Assembly: GCA_025451715.1 (NCBI GenBank)
Contig: JANWJY010000057.1
Span: 1 to 7,041, forward strand
From: Fimbriimonadaceae bacterium
Lineage (GTDB): Bacteria; Armatimonadota; Fimbriimonadia; Fimbriimonadales; Fimbriimonadaceae
Direction of reading: 5' to 3'
Length of the DNA: 7,041 nt
The notes beneath the pieces are model-generated. The model saw nothing but the letters and a program-made list of their open reading frames with translations, was not told the DNA's origin and ran no database searches. The translations under genes were made by a program, and so were the position numbers. Shown here piece after piece: positions 1-5,525 of this stretch (position 1 is the stretch's first letter; every line of letters begins with the position of its first letter).

Positions 1-567
1 GTAGTGCGGCGTCCGGGCGGCCTCGGTCAGTTCAAAGGCGAACGGCTTGAAGTCCATCGAGCCGTTGAGCAGCTCCACCACGTCGAGCAGGCAGTCCAGG
101 CCGTACACCTCGACGCCCTGCGTCACGGCCGCCTCGGCGGCGTTCTGCTTCGGCACGATCAGCCGCTTGATCTCCATCTTCTGGCACATCAGCGCGATGT
201 TCACCGCGCCGTCGATCCGCCGCAGCGCGCCGTCCAGGCCCAACTCGCCGACGAACATCGTGCCCTCCAGCTCGCGCATCGGCACCTGGCCGTTGGTCGC
301 GAGCACCGCGATCGCGATCGGCAGGTCGAGCGCCGGTCCCTCCTTCCGCACGTCGCCCGGAGCCAGGTTGCACACGATGCGGCTGCTCGGAAAGCTCAGT
401 GCGGAGTTCTTGATCGCCGTCTCAACGCGGTCCCGGCTCTCCTGCACGGCCTTGTCGGGCAGGCCGACGAGCACGAACTCCACCTTCGCCCCTTGAAGGT
501 CCACCTCGACCACGACCGGGAGCGCCTCGATCCCCGCGAGCGTCGCGGAATTGGCCTGCGCGATCAT
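1..567 (-). CDS. YifB/ComM-family magnesium-chelatase-like AAA ATPase, N-terminal part (cut by window edge)
   Basis: The minus-strand frame opens at ATG 567-565 and runs without a stop for 189 codons to the window edge, so the C-terminal part is missing. The visible protein is the N-terminal ChlI domain (Lon-protease-like fold) of the YifB/ComM family. Seen motifs are VGLPDKAVQESRDRV (residues 34-48), NLAPGDVRKEGPALDLPIA (67-85) and VGELGLDGALRRI (106-118), all close to the family pattern. The start is supported because the opening residues (MIAQANSATLAGIEA) match where family members usually begin; no good ribosome binding site is seen. The Walker A/B AAA domain expected next would lie outside the window. 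In Haemophilus and Vibrio, ComM is a helicase that helps integrate DNA taken up by transformation; many bacteria carry the family without known competence, so that role is inference. The gene begins 11 bases after the M14 peptidase stop and is probably co-transcribed with it. Confidence 0.93.
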   Translation of the reverse strand, partial: MIAQANSATLAGIEALPVVVEVDLQGAKVEFVLVGLPDKAVQESRDRVETAIKNSALSFPSSRIVCNLAPGDVRKEGPALDLPIAIAVLATNGQVPMRELEGTMFVGELGLDGALRRIDGAVNIALMCQKMEIKRLIVPKQNAAEAAVTQGVEVYGLDCLLDVVELLNGSMDFKPFAFELTEAARTPHY

Positions 568-578
568 GGCGGGGGAGG

Positions 579-3071
579 TTACCTTCCCATCAGCACCGCG
601 TTCAGCAGCAGCTTGTACATCCCCGGCCACATGGCTCTCGAGGTCGGGTCTTCGAAGAACCACACGACGTGACCTGCGCCGAGCGGTTGGTCGTGCAGCC
701 ACACAGTGTCCTTGAGCGCGTCGCCCTCGTCGGGCCAGGTCCAGCCGCTGAGGACCTTCGGGTCCTCGCCGAGCAGCACCACTCCGCCGCCCTCTTCCCT
801 TCTCTTGTAGAAGGTGGAGCCGGAGAGCGGCACCGCGATCGGCTTGCCAGGATCGTAACCGTAGGCGAGCGGCGAGCGCGGGTTGAGCGAAGCCTTGAAG
901 ATCGCGCCGGAGAGGTCGGTGGGGTCCTTGTCGTCCTTGAGCTTGGTCGGCTTGAGGTCGATGTACTCCGCGTTGATGAACGCGCTGTTGCCGAGCGCGA
1001 TCGCAACGCCGCCCTGCTGTATCCAGGTCTTGAGCTGTGCGGTCGGTCTTGCTCCTCGTGGGAGGATGATTGCTGTGTACTTGCTCAGGTCGCCTGCGAG
1101 TGTGCGCTGCGAGATCGCGGTGAACGGGAGTTTGAACACTTTCTCGAACACGAACCAGCACGATCCAAATGCAGTGCCGTTCGGCTGATCGCCGAACACG
1201 ATCGCAATCTCGGGCTTCTTGAGGCTTCCAACGCTATCGGAGCCGGGACCGACCAGACCAGCGGTTGGGAAGGAGGTGTTCAACGAGCGCGAGTTGCAGT
1301 TGTGCTTGTTGAGAATGTCGGTGACTTTCTTGTCGATGTCGGCATCGTTGCGGTCGCGGAACACGAAGAAGGTTCCGGCTTTGGTTTCGCCGTCAACGGT
1401 CATCGGTTTGGTCGCCACGTGCACACGGATATCTGCCTGTAGAAGTTCGATGATCGCCAGAGCATCTTCTTGATCGGTGTATGGAATCCTCCAGCCGACT
1501 TTGCCGCCGTTAGTGGCTCTGATGTTTCGAATCGTGCTGTAGTTTCCTACGGGTTTGGTCTTAGTCCAAAAAGCATCGAGACCAAAAGCGAGAGGTACAG
1601 ACCAGCCGGTGGTGTCGTAGAACTCGATGCCGTCGCGGCCAGGGTACTGCTCTTTGTCCTTGAGCCCGTCGCGGATCTTGAGCTGGCGCTCAGTGAAGTC
1701 GGGTTCGAAATCTTGTCCCGGCGCAAGCATGACGCTTGCGAGGTGGCCACGCGGCTGGGACAAGTCCACGAGGATAGCGTCACCAATGAATGAGCGACTA
1801 ATCTCCTCTGTCTCGAAGTACGACGTTGTACTCTGCGAAAACGCATCGTTGCTGAAATCGGAACTTATCCCTTGATGATCGAGCAGTTCTTTGTATCGCG
1901 CTAGCGCGCGAGGATCGCCGGTAACAATGACTCCTTTTACGTCCGTTAGCTCCTTTCCAGCGATGGCGTCCTGCTTGTACTGCACGAAGAGCGATTGGAA
2001 CTTCGCCTTGTTCTGCGAAGCGGACTTGAGCACGGCCATCGCTGAGGTGAAGTGCTTGGCCATGCCGTCGAGCAGCGTGACGACGGAGCCGTCCTCGCGC
2101 TCGGAGCGGATGTTGCTTCCGCCGTCGGTCTCGTGGGTCAGGCCGATCGCGCCGTTGAACGACGCCCAGGTGTCGAGGTACACCGCGCCGTAGAAGTCGA
2201 ACGTTTCGCGCACGTAGTAGCGCCAGCCACGCTCGTCGAACGCCTTCGCGGTCTCCATTCCGAGGATCGTCGAGCCTTCGATGTAGCGCTCGCGCCCGAC
2301 GTCCTTGTGGATCGACTGTGCGACGGGCGGGAAGAAGTAGGTGCCGACTTGGCCGTGCTGGTCGACGTACACCTGCGGGTTCCACTTGCGGAACTCGGCG
2401 ACCTCCTGCTGCGTTTCGAGCTGCGACATCGCGACGCGGTCGCGGTTGAGGTCGAACCGGTAGTGGTTGGTGCGGCCGTTGTTGAACCCGCCCTCTTGGT
2501 GCTCCACCGCGTCCTCGCTCTTGTCGCCGCGCGCGACCGAGTTGTACCAAACGACGAACCGCTCGTGGCCGTCGGGGTTGTAGCTCGGGTTGATGACGAC
2601 GACGGCGTCTTTGAGAATGTCCGCGACCTGTTTGCTGTCGCTTGCGGCGAGGGTGTACGCGAGCCACATTCCGCTCTCGAAGCTCGCGCTCTCATTGCCG
2701 TGGATGCACTGGTTGAACCACACGACGACGGGGAGGTCCTTGGGGATCGTTGTGGTCTTGCCATCGGCGATCGCCTGGTTCTGTTTCAGGATGTCGTCGA
2801 GCCGCTTCATGTTCTCGGGCGAGGAGATCGCGAGGATGCGCAGCGTGCGGCCCTCGGTCGACTTGCCAAAGTCGATGCGCTTGACCCTCGACTTTGCGGT
2901 CGCGGCGATCTCGTTTATGACGCGGTCCTGGTCGTGGTACGTGGTGTGCCTCTCGCCGGGGCCGTAGCCGAGGACCGCTTCGGGCTTCTTGACATCACCC
3001 TGGTAGGGGCCATAAGTGTAGAAGTCGAAGTCGGCGTAGATCGTCGTCGCGAGCGCGAGGGCGAGGAGCAT
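579..3071 (-). CDS. Secreted M14-family zinc carboxypeptidase, 830 residues
   Basis: This is probably an exported metallopeptidase that trims peptides or cell-wall-type substrates; the true substrate is unknown. The N-terminus MLLALALATTIYA looks like a very short signal peptide with likely cleavage near residue 13. The M14 catalytic domain spans roughly residues 30-350. Zinc ligands appear as H124 and E127 (motif HGNE) and H239 (motif DQHGQ). N209-R210 sits where M14 enzymes bind the substrate carboxylate, and E314 (motif THETDGG) is the likely catalytic glutamate. All key residues are present. After residue 350 lies a long C-terminal region; about 620-700 resembles a class I glutamine-amidotransferase-like fold (IAIVFGDQP, then AIILPRGARP and GGVAIALGN), as in other large M14 proteins of roughly this length. 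The start is ATG 3071: no ATG, GTG or TTG lies in frame between it and the stop of the gene upstream. There is no clear ribosome binding site. Part of the gene (about 1440-2040) has lower GC than the rest. Confidence 0.92.
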   Translation of the reverse strand: MLLALALATTIYADFDFYTYGPYQGDVKKPEAVLGYGPGERHTTYHDQDRVINEIAATAKSRVKRIDFGKSTEGRTLRILAISSPENMKRLDDILKQNQAIADGKTTTIPKDLPVVVWFNQCIHGNESASFESGMWLAYTLAASDSKQVADILKDAVVVINPSYNPDGHERFVVWYNSVARGDKSEDAVEHQEGGFNNGRTNHYRFDLNRDRVAMSQLETQQEVAEFRKWNPQVYVDQHGQVGTYFFPPVAQSIHKDVGRERYIEGSTILGMETAKAFDERGWRYYVRETFDFYGAVYLDTWASFNGAIGLTHETDGGSNIRSEREDGSVVTLLDGMAKHFTSAMAVLKSASQNKAKFQSLFVQYKQDAIAGKELTDVKGVIVTGDPRALARYKELLDHQGISSDFSNDAFSQSTTSYFETEEISRSFIGDAILVDLSQPRGHLASVMLAPGQDFEPDFTERQLKIRDGLKDKEQYPGRDGIEFYDTTGWSVPLAFGLDAFWTKTKPVGNYSTIRNIRATNGGKVGWRIPYTDQEDALAIIELLQADIRVHVATKPMTVDGETKAGTFFVFRDRNDADIDKKVTDILNKHNCNSRSLNTSFPTAGLVGPGSDSVGSLKKPEIAIVFGDQPNGTAFGSCWFVFEKVFKLPFTAISQRTLAGDLSKYTAIILPRGARPTAQLKTWIQQGGVAIALGNSAFINAEYIDLKPTKLKDDKDPTDLSGAIFKASLNPRSPLAYGYDPGKPIAVPLSGSTFYKRREEGGGVVLLGEDPKVLSGWTWPDEGDALKDTVWLHDQPLGAGHVVWFFEDPTSRAMWPGMYKLLLNAVLMGR

Positions 3072-3100
3072 GGCACGGAGGAGACTTTGTTCGGGTTTGT

Positions 3101-3141
3101 CCGGGCTAAAAGCCCGGGATCGAGGCGGGTTGAAAGCCCGC
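3101..3141. repeat. Pair of similar intergenic hairpins (REP-like)
   Basis: Two short inverted repeats sit in the gap between the secreted-protein gene and the M14 gene. The first pairs CCGGGCT (3101-3107) with AGCCCGG (3111-3117) perfectly around a 3-base loop. The second pairs GCGGGTT (3125-3131) with AGCCCGC (3135-3141) with one G-T type mismatch, again around 3 bases. The units start exactly 24 bases apart and share the core GGGYT-N-AAAGCCCG, so they look like two diverged copies of one element. No run of T follows on either strand, which argues against an intrinsic terminator. Such GC-rich short palindromes between genes are typical of REP-type repeats, and on the mRNA they could stabilise ends or separate expression of the flanking genes. 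That role is inference, since copies elsewhere in the genome cannot be seen here. Confidence 0.7.
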
Positions 3142-3164
3142 GCTCCGGGAAGTCGCTCTCTGCC

Positions 3165-3830
3165 TTAGCGGCGTTTGAGTGAGAACGAGTACACCGTCGG
3201 GAGCTTTTCCTCGTCGCCGAGCTGGTGGGTGTTAATCGCCTTGAACGTAACCTCGATCGGCCAGCCGTCCTTGGTCGAGGTTGTGAACTTGCCCTCGGCC
3301 CTGATCGGTTTTTCAACGTCCCTTTCGATGAAAGTGAACGTGCCGAAGAGCTTGCCGTCCTTGATCTCGGTCGCCTTGTAGTTCCACTGCGCGGCGGCGA
3401 GTCCGTCGTCTGTCGGCTTGGACTCGCGGACCCACTCGGTGCCCTTGACGATCGCAGTCGGCGGGTACTCGATGTCGCCGATGCGCAGGAGGCGGAGCTC
3501 GAACATCGGATCGACCTGGTTAGAAGGCTCGCGGTTGCGCACATCGCCGCGCGGGCTGCGGTCCTCTTTTCCTCTGTGCGGCTTAGACTTGATCTGGTAG
3601 TGCTGCCCGTCGACGACCATGCCATTGAGAGCGCGTTCGACGTTGAGCTTCGCCGCGCCGCCAGTGAGGGCTTCGGCGAGAGTGAACGTCCAGGTCTCGA
3701 TGCTGGTGGTCTCTTCGCTCTCGTCCAGGGCCCTGAACGTGTGCCGCACCTCGAAGACGTAGTTGATCTTCTCTCCATAGTTGTAACGGAGAGGGTCTTG
3801 TGCGAGAACGAGGGCGAGGGCGAGCGTCAC
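3165..3830 (-). CDS. Secreted protein of unknown function, 221 residues
   Basis: I do not recognise the family. With the GTG at 3830-3828 as start, the protein opens MTLALALVLAQDP, a short hydrophobic stretch that looks like a minimal signal peptide, so export is likely. The rest is rich in alternating polar and hydrophobic residues (for example KINYVFEVRHTF, ETWTFTLAE, FGTFTFIERD, GKFTTSTKDGWPIEVTFKA), suggesting a mainly beta-strand fold such as a beta-barrel or sandwich carrier. No cysteine, metal-binding or catalytic motif stands out. The start is chosen because GTG overlaps the TGA stop of the upstream FtsB/DivIC-like gene (GTGA, 4 bases), and no other in-frame start codon occurs in the preceding 40 codons. 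The longer reading back to 4013 would run almost wholly through the upstream gene. The stop TAA is followed by a 93-base gap and then the M14 gene. Translational coupling to the upstream gene is likely. Confidence 0.8.
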   Translation of the reverse strand: MTLALALVLAQDPLRYNYGEKINYVFEVRHTFRALDESEETTSIETWTFTLAEALTGGAAKLNVERALNGMVVDGQHYQIKSKPHRGKEDRSPRGDVRNREPSNQVDPMFELRLLRIGDIEYPPTAIVKGTEWVRESKPTDDGLAAAQWNYKATEIKDGKLFGTFTFIERDVEKPIRAEGKFTTSTKDGWPIEVTFKAINTHQLGDEEKLPTVYSFSLKRR

Positions 3831-4087
3831 TTTGAATTGAGGGGCTGTTCGCCCTGCTTGGTGTATCCGTTTTCGCGCAACAACTCCTCTCTTCCGGCCG
3901 GACTCTTGTAACGAGCCTTTTGTTTGATCAGTTGCGCGCGCTCTGCCTCGGCCTTCTTCATCTCTTCGGTCGAGCGCCTTGCCAGCGCTCGCTCCTCTTG
4001 GTACCTGCCCCACGGCTCGCGGGCCAAGTAGGCGCCGACCGATGCGGCGACGACGACGAAAACGATCCAGTAGGCTGCGCTCTTCAT
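3827..4087 (-). CDS. Small FtsB/DivIC-like septum formation initiator family protein, 86 residues
   Basis: This is a bitopic inner-membrane protein that probably acts in the cell-division complex. One transmembrane segment spans about residues 4-21 (rich in V, A, I, F, W), with only a short cytoplasmic N-terminus. A charged, E/K/R/A-rich stretch follows (about 24-60) and is likely coiled coil. The C-terminal block SPAGREELLRENGYTKQGEQPL (about 63-83) follows the pattern typical of DivIC/FtsB proteins, where a short helix is followed by a G-[YL]-x-[KR]-x-GE turn. Size and order of parts match the family (about 90-120 residues, here short). The start is ATG 4087-4085, with GGAGGG six bases upstream; a GTG at 4111 would add eight residues but lacks this site. 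It begins 34 bases after the pyruvate kinase stop and its own stop overlaps the next gene. The similarity is in general architecture and one short motif, so another small coiled-coil membrane protein remains possible. Confidence 0.72.
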   Translation of the reverse strand: MKSAAYWIVFVVVAASVGAYLAREPWGRYQEERALARRSTEEMKKAEAERAQLIKQKARYKSPAGREELLRENGYTKQGEQPLNSK

Positions 4088-4093
4088 CCAGTT

Positions 4094-4099
4094 CCCTCC
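4094..4099 (-). promoter_or_regulatory. Ribosome binding site of the FtsB/DivIC-like gene
   Basis: On the minus strand this reads GGAGGG, ending six bases before ATG 4087. It is the only strong Shine-Dalgarno match before a start codon in the window and decides between the ATG at 4087 and the upstream GTG at 4111. Confidence 0.8.
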
Positions 4100-4121
4100 G
4101 TGGAGCTGCACATCTATTGTA

Positions 4122-5525
4122 TCAGACGTTCAGGACGAGGATCATGTTTGTGTTCCCCGGCACTCCTGCTGGGACGCCGGCGGTGACGACCACCTTCTCC
4201 CTCCTTTTGATCCGTTTTAGCCTCAGAAATGTCTTGACGGTTGCTGCGACGGCGGCGTCTGTGCCCTTGGGCAGCTTGGCCAGGGCGGACTCGACGCCCC
4301 ACACGACGCTGAGCTGTCGCTGGGTGGTCTCGGTCCAGGCGACGCACAGGATCTGCGCCTGTGGACGGTAGCGGCTGACAAGGCGCGGCGTCATTCCGCT
4401 AGTGCTGCTGGTGAGGATCGAGCGTGTGCCCATCGTCGTCGCAATACCGACGGCAGCGTGCGCGACGGAGTCGGTCTCGGTGTCCTGCTGCGCCGTCTTG
4501 CCCTCGTCGTGCAAAGCGAGTTGGTAGTTGATGAGCGGTTCGGTCTTGAGCGCGATCCCCGCCATCGTCCTGACGCTCGCGACCGGGTACTCGCCCATTG
4601 CGGTCTCGCCGCTGAGCATGACGGCGTCGGTGCCGTCAAGGATCGCGTTCGCGACGTCGCTCGCTTCCGCCCTGGTCGGTCGCGGTGCGTGGATCATGCT
4701 CTCGAGCATCTGCGTCGCGGTGATGACGGGCGTTGCGGCGGCGTTGCACGCCTTGATGATCCGCTTTTGTGCGACGGGCACTTCGTCGAAGGCCATCTGC
4801 AGGCCGAGGTCGCCGCGCGCGACCATCACGACGTCGGCGGACCTTGCGATGTTGTCGATGTCGTCGAGCGCCTCCCTCGTTTCAACCTTTGCAACGGTCT
4901 TGACGCGCGGATCCCGCTTGTCGATGAGGTTTCGCAGCTTATCGATGTCTTTGGCGCGACGGACATAGCTCAGTGCGATGAAGTCGGCGCCGGAGTCGAG
5001 CGCCTCCTTGAGGTCTGCCTTGTCCTTTGCCGTGAGCGGGGGCGCGGTGAACGACTTCCCGACGAGCGTGAGGCCCTGGCGCGAGCGTACGGTTCCGCCG
5101 CAGTTTGCCTTGCACAAAAACGACTTGCCCTTCTTTTTCACCACCGCGATTTCGACCTCGCCGTCGCCGAGGAGCATGCGGTCACCGACCCGGATCGCGT
5201 CCCACACTTTAAGGTCTGGGATCGTGATCTGCGCGTCGCCCGTGTGCGCGATCGTGAGCTTGCCGCCTTGCTTGAGCTTCATCGATCCGCCCTCGACGGT
5301 CCCGAGCCGGAACTTCGGGCCCTGGAGGTCGACGAGGATGCCGATGGGCGAGACTTTGGGCTGAAGCTCGTTGATCCACTTGATCCAGCGTCTTCGCGTG
5401 GCCCAGTCACCGTGGCTGCAGTTGATCCGCGCGACGTTCATGCCAGCGTCTATGAGCGCCCTGATCTTTGCCTTCGAGTCGACGGCGGGGCCGAGGGTGC
5501 AGACGATCTTTGTACGTCGAGTCAC
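4122..5525 (-). CDS. pyk: Pyruvate kinase, 467 residues
   Basis: Converts phosphoenolpyruvate and ADP to pyruvate and ATP in the cytosol, the last step of glycolysis. The whole family layout is present: A domain from residue 1 (RRTKIVCTLGPAV), inserted B domain about 72-165, the rest of the A domain to about 340, and the C-terminal domain to 467. Key residues are R33, N35, S37 (ARINCSHG), K213 and E215 (AKVETREA), D239 (ARGDLG) and T271 (ATQMLESM); the signature APRPTRAEASDVANAILDGTDA is split at 280-301 and intact. The loop DLQGPKFRL (66-74) carries Leu, Gln and Lys where potassium-dependent enzymes have Thr, Lys and Glu, which marks the potassium-independent branch of the family. No extra PEP-utilising domain follows. 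The start is GTG 5525-5523, which overlaps the pepF stop (GTGA); it places the start directly before the conserved first strand. The frame stays open back to 5804, but that stretch lies inside pepF and is not pyruvate-kinase-like. Confidence 0.97.
   Translation of the reverse strand: MTRRTKIVCTLGPAVDSKAKIRALIDAGMNVARINCSHGDWATRRRWIKWINELQPKVSPIGILVDLQGPKFRLGTVEGGSMKLKQGGKLTIAHTGDAQITIPDLKVWDAIRVGDRMLLGDGEVEIAVVKKKGKSFLCKANCGGTVRSRQGLTLVGKSFTAPPLTAKDKADLKEALDSGADFIALSYVRRAKDIDKLRNLIDKRDPRVKTVAKVETREALDDIDNIARSADVVMVARGDLGLQMAFDEVPVAQKRIIKACNAAATPVITATQMLESMIHAPRPTRAEASDVANAILDGTDAVMLSGETAMGEYPVASVRTMAGIALKTEPLINYQLALHDEGKTAQQDTETDSVAHAAVGIATTMGTRSILTSSTSGMTPRLVSRYRPQAQILCVAWTETTQRQLSVVWGVESALAKLPKGTDAAVAATVKTFLRLKRIKRREKVVVTAGVPAGVPGNTNMILVLNV

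Noticed and set aside
4..672. Plus-strand open frame opposite the YifB/ComM gene
   Set aside because: The minus strand has a clear ChlI-domain match over the same bases; the plus-strand product is rich in H, R, L and looks like an antisense shadow.
3101..3117. First hairpin as an intrinsic terminator
   Set aside because: The stem is only seven pairs and no T-rich tract follows on the minus strand, so it does not fit a rho-independent terminator.
2052..3182. Long plus-strand open frame (376 codons) opposite the M14 gene
   Set aside because: Its product is low-complexity in V, D, A, L, R and E, has no recognisable domain, and lies opposite a gene with a complete catalytic site. Such frames arise from the codon bias of GC-rich genes.
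3831..4013. N-terminal extension of the secreted protein by 61 residues
   Set aside because: It would run through the FtsB/DivIC-like gene in another frame and would hide the signal peptide; the GTGA overlap gives a better start.
4116..4121. TACAAT, a possible -10 element just after the pyruvate kinase stop
   Set aside because: No convincing -35 element lies 16-18 bases upstream on the minus strand; a single hexamer is not enough to call a promoter.
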